From positions 1 to 11,153 of the forward strand of contig JAGLDB010000052.1 in NCBI GenBank assembly GCA_023145935.1: a DNA stretch of 11,153 nucleotides, written 5' to 3'. The position numbers and the translations under genes were made by a program. The notes under the pieces were generated by a model. That model worked only from the letters and a program-made list of their open reading frames with translations. It did not search any database and was not told the origin of the DNA. The DNA comes from Candidatus Sabulitectum sp. (GTDB lineage: Bacteria; Fermentibacterota; Fermentibacteria; Fermentibacterales; Fermentibacteraceae). The first letter of the stretch is position 1. Each line of letters opens with the position of its first letter. Positions 1-7,044 of the stretch are shown one piece after another.

Positions 1-895
1 TCCTGTAAAGACATTCTGCAAGAGTGTCTCTGATATTCGAGTCGTCCGGTGCAAGTTCGGAAGCTTGTATCGCCATGGAAACAGCTTCATCAAGGAGCAG
101 ATCCCTGATCACCAGCTCCCATGCTCCCATATTCAATAACTGTGGATCGGTACTTCCACTAGCAGAAAGCTGCCGCAGCAGGTGAATCATTCTTGCTTCT
201 GAAGCGGGGTTCTCACTGCTCTCTGAGGCATAAACAGAAAAACAGTTGTACATCTCCCATGTATAAAGATGTTTTTCCAGAACAGTCAGAGGATCCGGAT
301 CATCATTTACAGCAATCTCAACAAATCTGTCTGTAGCACCATTATGGCCTGAATTCTCACGAACCACGAGAATTCCCGCAGACTGCCTTCCCCTGGAGTC
401 TCCTCCGGCTGCTTCACCGGCTGCAAGAGCAGCGAAAAGTCTTTCAGCAAGGGGAATGCCCTCTGTTTGAAGAAAAGCCGTCTCCATTGCGTCTACAACC
501 TCCGGCCCTGTAAGAATGTTACCCTGTATCGTATAACCGTCTCCCTGGATGCTTCCCGCCCAGTTCATGCACATTTCTCCGGTGAAAGAAGCAGTATTGC
601 CATATACATCAACAATACCAAGCTGTCTCTGTTCCCGGAGAGAATCTGAAGAAATCACAATTTGCAGAACCGAATCCGCAGTGATGCCTTCAGCAAGAAG
701 CGGAAGTCCTTCAGTTGCGTAGAAATGATTAGTCCATGATTGCGTGGCAATTGCTCCTGCTTCTGCTTCAGCCCAGGCAACAGAGTGATAGGCGAATGGA
801 ACACAGGAAGCCACCGCAACACCCCATTCTCCTGCATCTGAATCGTAAGCTGCAATTGAGAAGGTCGATAAAAGAGAAAAAAGCAGAACAGACAT
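1..895 (-). CDS. DUF1028 family protein (Ntn-hydrolase-like) with C-terminal TPR start; partial, runs off left edge
   Basis: Reading the minus strand from ATG at 895 gives 298 codons with no stop before the window edge, so the C-terminus is missing. Residues 11-213 match my knowledge of the DUF1028 family: TFSIAAYD (11-18), REQRQLGIVDVYG (88-99), FTGEMCMNWAG (104-114), QGNILTGPEVVDAM (124-137), AAGGDSRGRQSAGILVVRE (162-180). DUF1028 belongs to the Ntn-hydrolase clan, so Thr11 is a candidate nucleophile; its substrate is unknown. Residues 1-10 form a very short hydrophobic leader without basic residues, suggesting export. Residues about 250-298 (NMGAWELVIRD, LDEAVSMAIQASELAPDD, TLAECLYR) have the TPR pattern. 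GGAGG at 901-905, 5 nt upstream, fixes the start. A weak promoter is possible (-35 TTGTGT at 947-952, -10 TATTAC at 924-929, 17-bp spacing). The ompA terminator precedes it, so it probably has its own transcript. Confidence 0.88.
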   Translation of the reverse strand, partial: MSVLLFSLLSTFSIAAYDSDAGEWGVAVASCVPFAYHSVAWAEAEAGAIATQSWTNHFYATEGLPLLAEGITADSVLQIVISSDSLREQRQLGIVDVYGNTASFTGEMCMNWAGSIQGDGYTIQGNILTGPEVVDAMETAFLQTEGIPLAERLFAALAAGEAAGGDSRGRQSAGILVVRENSGHNGATDRFVEIAVNDDPDPLTVLEKHLYTWEMYNCFSVYASESSENPASEARMIHLLRQLSASGSTDPQLLNMGAWELVIRDLLLDEAVSMAIQASELAPDDSNIRDTLAECLYR

Positions 896-951
896 TTTTA
901 CCTCCAGCTGATTTATCCTGCAGGTAATATGAAGGAAAAGTTGTATACACA

Positions 952-979
952 AAAAGGGGCAGGTTTCCCTGCCCCTTTT
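952..979 (-). terminator. Rho-independent terminator downstream of ompA
   Basis: A perfect 12-bp inverted repeat (AAAAGGGGCAGG at 952-963, CCTGCCCCTTTT at 968-979) with a 4-nt loop starts 15 bp past the ompA stop. On the minus strand the GC-rich stem ends in TTTTTG, the classic intrinsic terminator form. A-rich and T-rich flanks could make it work in both directions. Confidence 0.9.
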
Positions 980-993
980 ACAGATATCAAAGT

Positions 994-2931
994 TTACTGA
1001 ATAGGAGCAGCAAGAATTGTAAATTCGCTTCTTCTGTTCAACGCTTTGTTCTCATCTGTGGTATTCGGGGCAGCAGGTCTGTCCTCACCGTAACCAACAG
1101 TGGAAAGTGATAATTCACTGACGTCCTTGGAGATCAGGTAGTTTCTTACTGAAAGTGCTCTGTTCTCAGCAAGTTCCTGATTGTACTCCGGTGTACCGTC
1201 TGAGTCAGTATTTCCTGTGATCATCACAGAAACTCCAGGATTGCTAACAAGCATCTGTGCAACTCTGTCAAGAATAATCTTGGCGTCAGGTCTGAGATTG
1301 TGCCTGCCTGTATCAAAATAGACATTCTCAAAATTCAGCTGAATACTCAGCTGGAAATCCTGAGCAACAGACTCGCCTGCAACCATATCAACTGTTCTTG
1401 ACAGGTTTGAATAACCAGCTGCAGAAGCAGTAAAGGTTCTTGTGCCTGCAGCACACTCAATAGAATACTCTCCATTGAGATCGGTGCTGCTCTGGATTGA
1501 CCCGGAGGCAGCCACAAGAGCTTCAATGGGCTCTCCCGTTCCTGCATCTGTAACGGTTCCAGTTACTGTTCCATCAACAGACTGAAGAGCAAAGTTCTTC
1601 GTGATATTCTCGCCGGATGGAATTTCAAGAGTCTCGCTGGCAGAGATATAACCATCAGCGGCAACAAGAATAGTGTAAGTATCCTTGTCAAGCTGAGCAG
1701 TGTACATACCTGAACCTGCGTCTGTGTTCACACCTTCAACATCCGAGCCTGGGAATGTAACTGATGCTGCGATGACTTCACCGGTTGAGGCATCAGTAAC
1801 AGTACCTGAAAGAATGGAAGGATTCGGCAGTATGTTAGCTGAATACATCAGGTTAACACCAATACCGTACTGCGGAGCATATCCGGTTGGGAAAGGAGCG
1901 TATCTTGCCCTTTCCTCGTCTGTCTGGTTAACACCATTCTGGAAATATCTATGACCAAGGTCATTGTATTCAGGATCAAAAGAAGAGATGCAGTAAGATC
2001 CTGTTACATCCATTGCAAAGCCGGAATCAAACTCAAACCTGGCACCGGGAGCAATCTGGATACAGTCATCAAATCGCTCTCCATCTCCCTCTTCAAACTC
2101 TCTGTTGAGGAAGTGACGCCATTCAAGCTCTGCGAAAAGAGTTGTTTTGTTCATTGGGTATTCAATACCCGCAGCAAAACGAAGCACAGGGTCCTCTACT
2201 TCAATATCAACTTCTTCAGTGGCAATCACAATGTGATTAGCGTCATAGCGACTGTCTGTAAAGACAAAATTCTGCTTGTAATAGTGGTAGCCGAGATTAC
2301 CGTGAATTGTCACAGCATCAAACTCCATTGTTGCAAGAAGGTCGCCTCCAAAACTCATATCTCCAGAGTTCATCATAGGTCTTCTCAGCTGGAACATCGG
2401 TTCATCAGTATTCCAGATTCCGTCCCATTCATCACCATTGTATACAAAGTTGTTGTCGCCACCGCTGTAAACAGAGAACTGAGCCCAGGGCATAACGCTG
2501 AACCATACATTCTCTGCATCAGGATTAAGGGCGAACTTAAGGAACAATCCAGCTTCGCTGAACCCGTCATCCCCGTTCCAGTCTCCTGATGTTCCCAGTC
2601 TGTTGTTGACATCTTCTCTTTTGATCTGGTTCATAAGATAGGAAACTCTTGTACCAAGTTCAAAATACTTGCTGACTCCGTATCCAAGTGTAATGTATCC
2701 GGTACCACTGTACTCGGTATCTGTTACGGTAACTTCTTCGGACTCAAGAACTGCTGTTCTTTCGTCAGGTGAAATACCCATGAATGTAAACAGACCGATT
2801 GACAGAAGTCCTGTTTCTGAAGTTCTAGCATCTACTACTCGGTTCAGCCCTCTGAGGCCTGAATAGGAAGGCAGCGCAACGGCTGTACCAACCACAAGCA
2901 ATAAAACAAACACAAAAGATAATTTCTTCAT
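994..2931 (-). CDS. OmpA-family outer membrane protein: barrel, two carboxypeptidase-regulatory-like domains, peptidoglycan-binding OmpA domain
   Basis: This 645-aa protein begins with a clear signal peptide (MKKLSFVFVLLLVVGTAVA, cleavage near residue 19/20, no lipobox Cys). Residues about 25-365 are rich in alternating aromatic/polar strands and look like an outer membrane beta-barrel. Two homologous Ig-like CarboxypepD_reg domains follow at about 373-450 and 453-528 (GTVTDASTGEVIAAS and GTVTDAGTGEPIEAL). The C-terminal OmpA domain (about 533-640) has VYFDTGRHNLRPDA, GNTDSDGTPEYNQELAENRA and LNRRSEF. Asp576 and Arg591 are spaced like the E. coli OmpA pair that binds diaminopimelate, so it likely anchors the outer membrane to peptidoglycan. 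GGAGGGG at 2934-2940 supports the start. It has its own promoter and terminator, so it is probably monocistronic. The periplasmic Ig-like domains distinguish it from classical OmpA. The symbol ompA in other entries is shorthand for the family. Confidence 0.92.
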   Translation of the reverse strand: MKKLSFVFVLLLVVGTAVALPSYSGLRGLNRVVDARTSETGLLSIGLFTFMGISPDERTAVLESEEVTVTDTEYSGTGYITLGYGVSKYFELGTRVSYLMNQIKREDVNNRLGTSGDWNGDDGFSEAGLFLKFALNPDAENVWFSVMPWAQFSVYSGGDNNFVYNGDEWDGIWNTDEPMFQLRRPMMNSGDMSFGGDLLATMEFDAVTIHGNLGYHYYKQNFVFTDSRYDANHIVIATEEVDIEVEDPVLRFAAGIEYPMNKTTLFAELEWRHFLNREFEEGDGERFDDCIQIAPGARFEFDSGFAMDVTGSYCISSFDPEYNDLGHRYFQNGVNQTDEERARYAPFPTGYAPQYGIGVNLMYSANILPNPSILSGTVTDASTGEVIAASVTFPGSDVEGVNTDAGSGMYTAQLDKDTYTILVAADGYISASETLEIPSGENITKNFALQSVDGTVTGTVTDAGTGEPIEALVAASGSIQSSTDLNGEYSIECAAGTRTFTASAAGYSNLSRTVDMVAGESVAQDFQLSIQLNFENVYFDTGRHNLRPDAKIILDRVAQMLVSNPGVSVMITGNTDSDGTPEYNQELAENRALSVRNYLISKDVSELSLSTVGYGEDRPAAPNTTDENKALNRRSEFTILAAPIQ

Positions 2932-2953
2932 TTCCCCTCCAAACGAAATAATA

Positions 2954-2978
2954 ATCGAAGGTTACCCTAACCATCGAT
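2954..2978. repeat. 25-bp dyad at predicted 5' end of ompA mRNA
   Basis: Arms ATCGAAGGTTA (2954-2964) and TAACCATCGAT (2968-2978) are complementary at 10 of 11 positions around a 3-nt loop; the only mismatch is 2959/2973. The dyad begins about 2 nt downstream of the predicted start point (near 2980) and ends 13 bp before the Shine-Dalgarno sequence. It could be a 5'-terminal mRNA-stabilising hairpin, as known for E. coli ompA, or a repressor operator. The sequence alone does not decide. Confidence 0.6.
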
Positions 2979-2986
2979 AAGGGGGC

Positions 2987-3015
2987 AATATAAGTATTTG
3001 TGATAATTCTAGCAA
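2987..3015 (-). promoter_or_regulatory. Predicted sigma70-type promoter of ompA
   Basis: On the minus strand, -35 TTGCTA (3010-3015, 4/6 to consensus) and -10 TATATT (2987-2992, 5/6) are separated by exactly 17 bp. The predicted start near 2980 gives a leader of about 50 nt. This is the best promoter-like arrangement in the window; the assignment assumes an E. coli-like housekeeping sigma factor. Confidence 0.5.
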
Positions 3016-3106
3016 TCCCTATTCGTATCATATCAGTACCTAATATATTTTACACCTGAAGTACGGTAGGTTACAGGCATCTAAACTGTTAGCCGACTGA
3101 TAAGAA

Positions 3107-3133
3107 ATCCCCGGATTTGCAAGTTCCGGGGAT
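3107..3133 (-). terminator. Probable terminator of pckA
   Basis: A perfect 9-bp inverted repeat (ATCCCCGGA at 3107-3115, TCCGGGGAT at 3125-3133) with a 9-nt loop lies about 50 bp beyond the pckA stop. On the minus strand it is followed by the short U-rich tract TTTCTT, weaker than the ompA terminator. It separates the pckA transcript from the ompA promoter. Nothing else was recognised between 3016 and 3183. Confidence 0.6.
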
Positions 3134-3183
3134 AGACTTTACCAGTGGAAGGAATAGATCGTCTTTACTTTTTTTTGCTCCGA

Positions 3184-4839
3184 CTACATTCCAGGACATT
3201 CAGCGGCGATCTCGGCGCTGATATTCTGATTTCCATAGGCCTTCTGGAAATAAGCCGCGAATTCGCTTGTCAATTTCCTGGCACGAGCTTCGTATTCGCT
3301 TCTGTTCTTCCATGTACTGCCAGCGTCAAGAATTGAACTGTCTTCAATTCCAGGACAGACAGCCGGGACCATAACCTTGAAGAAAGGATCCCTCTTCATT
3401 TCAGATCGCTCAATAGAGCCGGACAGACAAGCCTCTACCATTTTTCTGGTTAACGGCAGGTCAATTCGGTGTCCTGTTCCGTAAGGTCCCCCGGTCCAGC
3501 CGGTGTTGATCAGATAAACCTGGGTTCCGTGAAGATCAAGTCTTTCTCCGAGAAGATCGGCGTAAGCTTCTGGAACTCTTGGCATAAAAGGCTGTCCAAA
3601 GAATCTCGAGAATGTGCTTACCGGTTCTTTAATTCCAGTTTCAGTCCCTGCCAGCTTACTGGTGTAACCCATGAGGAACCAGAGCATTGCCTGCTCTTTT
3701 GTAAGCTTTGAAACCGGTGGGATCACACTATTTGCGTCAGCAGTAAGAAAAAGAATTGTGTCCGGGTGACCTGAAACCGATGATTCCTTGATATTGGTCA
3801 GATACCTGAGGGGATAAGAGCCTCTGCTGTTAGGTGTATATCTGTCATCAAAAAGGTCAAATCCTCCATCAGGATAAACCATCACATTTTCGATTATAGC
3901 TCCGTGTTTAAGATAATCATCCTGGTGGAAACAGGCAGAAAATATCTCCGGTTCTTTTTTCGCACTGAGATCGATCAGCTTGGCATAACATCCGTTCTCG
4001 AAGTTAGCCACACCATGATCACTCCAGCCGTGTTCATCATCCCCGAGCAAAGCTCTGGAAGGGTCTGCACTCAGTGTTGTCTTTCCTGTTCCGGACAGCC
4101 CGAGCAGAAGAGCGCAGTCGCCCTTCTCACCTTCGTTTGCACTGCAGTGTATAGGCAGAATGCCCTCACCGGGAAGCAGGTAGTTCATCACAGTAAACAT
4201 CAACTTCTTTATACTACCGCAGTAGGCACTTCCATAAATAACCCCAAAATTCCTGTCCATATCCATTCCGACAACCATGTCAGAAGTATGCCCGAGCTCA
4301 CTATTCTCCCGGAGTCTTCCCTTGTATTTCTCATATTGCAATTTGCTTCCAGGAGAAACCAGGAGTGTAAAGGACCTGTCACTGAAAATAGACGACTTCG
4401 CTATTTCCTCCGACCATGGTCGAAACATATTATCGGTAAACAAAGCTGAAAGTGCGTTATCTGTAACAAGTCTTACAGGAAGAGCGTACTTCGGATCTGC
4501 TCCAATTAGACGGTCAGTGATATAGAGTTCTTTCGCCTGATCGAAAACCTCAATAGTATCTGCCCAGACCATGTCAAATGTTTCTTCATCCATTGGCAGA
4601 TTATTCGGGCTGGTCCAGTCAATAGTTCCCTGGCTGGATGCCCGCTTTACTATCACAGTATCCCTGGGACTTCTTCCGGTTGATTCAGGTCTGGTCCATG
4701 TTGCCAGTGCACCGCACTTCATTACCATTGCTTCACGGTTCTCCACGGAGGACTTGATCATATCCTCTCTGGAAACATTATTCCTGATCGAATCGCTCTT
4801 TCCTTTGAGTAAGCCGTTTAGATCGTCCAACAGAGACAT
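3184..4839 (-). CDS. pckA: Phosphoenolpyruvate carboxykinase (ATP), EC 4.1.1.49
   Basis: This 551-aa cytoplasmic enzyme interconverts oxaloacetate + ATP and PEP + CO2 + ADP, either in gluconeogenesis or in the reverse, ATP-forming direction in some fermenters. Diagnostic elements are in the usual order: TGRSPRD (Arg59), VTDNALSALFTDNMFRP, Lys211-Lys212, His231 in HCSAN, the P-loop GLSGTGKTTLSAD (Lys253, Thr254), the metal motif LLGDDEHGW (Asp267-268), NFENGCYAK, SRGSYP (Arg339), LTADANSVIPPVSKLT, GYTSKLAGTE and NTGWTGGPYGTG. Length and numbering track the 540-aa E. coli enzyme closely. The normally well-conserved YGGEMKK-type motif reads YCGSIKK (206-212), with Ser replacing Glu. GAGGGG at 4846-4851 supports the ATG. 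It is transcribed divergently from the transporter operon; a possible -10 (TATTAT on the minus strand, 4885-4890) has no convincing -35. Confidence 0.97.
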   Translation of the reverse strand: MSLLDDLNGLLKGKSDSIRNNVSREDMIKSSVENREAMVMKCGALATWTRPESTGRSPRDTVIVKRASSQGTIDWTSPNNLPMDEETFDMVWADTIEVFDQAKELYITDRLIGADPKYALPVRLVTDNALSALFTDNMFRPWSEEIAKSSIFSDRSFTLLVSPGSKLQYEKYKGRLRENSELGHTSDMVVGMDMDRNFGVIYGSAYCGSIKKLMFTVMNYLLPGEGILPIHCSANEGEKGDCALLLGLSGTGKTTLSADPSRALLGDDEHGWSDHGVANFENGCYAKLIDLSAKKEPEIFSACFHQDDYLKHGAIIENVMVYPDGGFDLFDDRYTPNSRGSYPLRYLTNIKESSVSGHPDTILFLTADANSVIPPVSKLTKEQAMLWFLMGYTSKLAGTETGIKEPVSTFSRFFGQPFMPRVPEAYADLLGERLDLHGTQVYLINTGWTGGPYGTGHRIDLPLTRKMVEACLSGSIERSEMKRDPFFKVMVPAVCPGIEDSSILDAGSTWKNRSEYEARARKLTSEFAAYFQKAYGNQNISAEIAAECPGM

Positions 4840-4896
4840 TTTTCACCCCTCTTTTGTTTCTGTTTACTTATTGTGGAACCACGAATAATACCAGAG

Positions 4897-4921
4897 TCCG
4901 GCACTGGAAGGAAGTGCCGGA
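4897..4921. repeat. Dyad in the divergent pckA/transporter intergenic region
   Basis: TCCGGCACT (4897-4905) and AGTGCCGGA (4913-4921) form a perfect 9-bp-arm inverted repeat with a 7-nt centre. There is no T-run on either side, so it does not look like a terminator. It lies just upstream of the possible pckA -10 (4885-4890) and about 50 bp before the transporter start, so it may be an operator for one or both genes or a leader hairpin. A smaller dyad, GTGGAACCAC, lies at 4873-4882. Confidence 0.5.
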
Positions 4922-4962
4922 GTGAATTCTATTGGTTATGTTCTGCGGATATTCAAGAAAAT

Positions 4963-4967
4963 GGAGG
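4963..4967 (+). promoter_or_regulatory. Ribosome binding site fixing the GTG start of the MFS gene
   Basis: GGAGG lies 4 nt before the GTG at 4972. The upstream ATG at 4873 in the same frame has no Shine-Dalgarno sequence and would add 33 residues encoded partly by the 4897-4921 dyad, with no resemblance to transporters. Confidence 0.75.
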
Positions 4968-4971
4968 TCTG

Positions 4972-6258
4972 GTGAAAACAAAGTACACCCCGGCAGAAAA
5001 AGCCTGGTGCCTTTACGATTGGGCAAACTCATCTTTTGTCACAACCATTGTAGCAGCAGTACTGCCGGTATTCTTTGTGGGAGTAGTAGCAGGCTCCGGA
5101 ACTGTTTCTGTTCAATTGCCTGGATTTCTATTTACCAGTAATTCCCAGTCACTGTGGGGATATGCAATGTCTCTGGCAGCTCTTCTTGTTGCTCTGGGAG
5201 CTCCCGTCTTTGGCGCAGTGGCAGATGCAGGCGGAAAAAGAAAACTGTTCCTGGGCATAATGACAACAGTTGGTGTTATTGCCTCTGCTCTGCTCTTCTT
5301 CAGCGGCCCCGGGCTGGTGGGGTTCACACTGGCAATGGTCATTCTTGGACAGATCGGATTTGCCGGTGCCAATGTCTTCTACAACTCACTGCTTGTCTAT
5401 GTAACCCCTCCTGCAAGAAGAGACCTGATAAGCACAAGGGGCTTTGCTATTGGTTACCTCGGTGGAGGATTGCTTCTTGCTTTGAACCTGCTCATGATAA
5501 AACAGCCCGGTCTTTTGGGAATCCCCCAGGGAACCATGGCAGTGAAGCTGAGCTTTCTTACCGTTGCACTCTGGTGGTCTCTTTTCTCCATCCCATTGTT
5601 TAGAAAGGTTCCAGAAGGCCCCCCTTCATCTGACTCCGATTTCAAGCATTCCTTCCGTACAGGTATTCGATCTCTTGCAACTACTTTTCGAAGCATACGG
5701 CAGCACCAGCAGGCTTTCAGATTTCTCATCTCTTTTCTACTGTACAATGACGGGATACAAACTATCATCATGATGGCTACTGTTTTCGGAAAAGCAGAGC
5801 TGGGGCTGGACAGCAGCCACCTTATTGGAGCTCTGCTGCTAACTCAGTTTATTGGATTTCCAGGCTCAATTCTCTATGGAAAACTTGCAACAAAAATCGG
5901 CTCAAAGAAGGGCCTTCTTGCAGGCATTGCAGGCTATCTTGCAGTGATTGTTTACGCCTGGAAAATGACTGAGACCTGGCAATTCTGGGTACTAGCAGCT
6001 GCTGTGGGACTGTTACAGGGTGGCATTCAGGCCATCAGTCGTTCATTCTACTCTGTTCTTATACCTCAGGAACACGCCTCAGAGTATTTCGGCTTCTTCT
6101 CTATTTCATCAAGATTCGCCAGTATCCTTGGCCCTCTAATGTTTGCAGTAATTGGAGATATCACCGGCAGCAGCAGAAACTCCATTATTTCAATATCTGT
6201 CTTCTTCATAGCCGGGGGAATTGTACTTCTCACTGTAAAGGATCCTGAGCATGCATAA
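4972..6258 (+). CDS. MFS transporter, UMF1/Atg22-like family
   Basis: From GTG at 4972 the protein has 428 residues. It opens with KYTPAEKAWCLYDWANSSF, the conserved start of UMF1 (Atg22-like) transporters, and contains ALGAPVFGAVADAGGKRK (the loop 2-3 MFS signature region), FLLYNDGIQTIIMMATVFG, GLLQGGIQAISRSFYSVLIP and EYFGFFSISSRFASILGPL, all typical of this family. About 12 hydrophobic segments are visible, so it is an inner membrane carrier. Yeast Atg22 is linked to vacuolar amino acid efflux; bacterial substrates are largely unknown, so none is assigned. It is the first gene of a probable four-gene operon and its end overlaps the next gene by 8 nt. It is divergent from pckA; no convincing promoter was found on this strand. 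Confidence 0.88.
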   Translation: MKTKYTPAEKAWCLYDWANSSFVTTIVAAVLPVFFVGVVAGSGTVSVQLPGFLFTSNSQSLWGYAMSLAALLVALGAPVFGAVADAGGKRKLFLGIMTTVGVIASALLFFSGPGLVGFTLAMVILGQIGFAGANVFYNSLLVYVTPPARRDLISTRGFAIGYLGGGLLLALNLLMIKQPGLLGIPQGTMAVKLSFLTVALWWSLFSIPLFRKVPEGPPSSDSDFKHSFRTGIRSLATTFRSIRQHQQAFRFLISFLLYNDGIQTIIMMATVFGKAELGLDSSHLIGALLLTQFIGFPGSILYGKLATKIGSKKGLLAGIAGYLAVIVYAWKMTETWQFWVLAAAVGLLQGGIQAISRSFYSVLIPQEHASEYFGFFSISSRFASILGPLMFAVIGDITGSSRNSIISISVFFIAGGIVLLTVKDPEHA

Positions 6259-7042
6259 AGTACTGGGTTTTCTGGTAGCGTTCCTATTTATTCTGGAAGA
6301 GTACTTTCATCACAGGCTGGGAAAGGCAGGAAGACTTTCATCGATACATGCAAACAGCAATATTCTTAAAAACAACTTTGACCGCTATGATCTTCTCCGA
6401 ATTCTCGAGCTGCTTCTGCTCGGTCTTCTTCTTTCCACATCGGAAGGGAATCCCACAACAAGCCGAGGTCAACTCACTGTTGTTCTCACCGGTCTTCAAT
6501 TTGCACGATTGTTTGGAAGAAGGGTTCTTAGCAGATGGTCTGTTCTAGGTGTAGTTCAGACATTCGAAATGGGATTGCTTATAACTGTGATCCTCATGCC
6601 TTCCCATTCTCAAGGAGGCTATCCCCCCTCACCATTGCCACTGCTGGCTCTTCTTGGAGGAATGGTCTACGGTGTTCTCGTTTCAATTGCAGCGGCCTTT
6701 TCACTGTCGTACGGAATTCGACTTTTCGCCAGGGAATCCGGTGGACTCTATCACAATTTTCCCCCGCTGGCTGATTCTGAAAGCTGGGCTAATAAATTTT
6801 CAATGTTCTCTCTGCTCCCGGGAATTACAGGGGCGGCATCTCTTTTCCTGCTTAATGGAATATCTCTGCTATCTGTATTCTTTTCAATTTCATTTATTCT
6901 GCAGTTTGCAGGAACCTTAACCTGCAGAAAAAGTACCTATAACGGGCATCACCCTCTTTCCAACTCTCTCTGGCTGATTTCTTTTCTTATCCTCTATCTC
7001 CTGGCTGTTACTGGAATAACCACTATCAGCCCTGCTGTTTGA
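6251..7042 (+). CDS. Polytopic membrane protein of unknown function
   Basis: I do not recognise a family for this 263-aa protein. It is very hydrophobic, with likely membrane segments at about 3-18, 48-62, 73-88, 97-116, 128-157, 184-222 (probably two) and 238-258, giving roughly seven or eight. Between the first two is a charged stretch (HHRLGKAGRLSSIHANSN, 20-37). No catalytic motif stands out. ATG at 6251 overlaps the end of the transporter gene by 8 nt (the stop lies in ATGCATAA), and AAGGA at 6238-6242 is a plausible Shine-Dalgarno sequence, so translation is probably coupled. The next gene begins 2 nt after its stop. Coding status is supported by length, overlap architecture and absence of a competing frame. 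It might partner the transporter or be an integral component of the pathway served by the radical SAM protein. Confidence 0.75.
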   Translation: MHKVLGFLVAFLFILEEYFHHRLGKAGRLSSIHANSNILKNNFDRYDLLRILELLLLGLLLSTSEGNPTTSRGQLTVVLTGLQFARLFGRRVLSRWSVLGVVQTFEMGLLITVILMPSHSQGGYPPSPLPLLALLGGMVYGVLVSIAAAFSLSYGIRLFARESGGLYHNFPPLADSESWANKFSMFSLLPGITGAASLFLLNGISLLSVFFSISFILQFAGTLTCRKSTYNGHHPLSNSLWLISFLILYLLAVTGITTISPAV

Positions 7043-7044
7043 CC

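Noticed and set aside
1951..2589. 212-aa plus-strand open frame
   Set aside because: It lies fully inside ompA on the opposite strand, has no Shine-Dalgarno sequence or recognisable domain, and the ompA frame is unambiguous.
3904..4449. 181-aa plus-strand open frame
   Set aside because: It is antisense to the catalytic core of pckA and has no family resemblance; a shadow of the real gene.
4873..4971. N-terminal extension of the MFS transporter from an upstream ATG
   Set aside because: The extra 33 residues are polar, lack family similarity, have no ribosome binding site and cover a regulatory dyad; the GTG at 4972 has GGAGG and begins the conserved family sequence.
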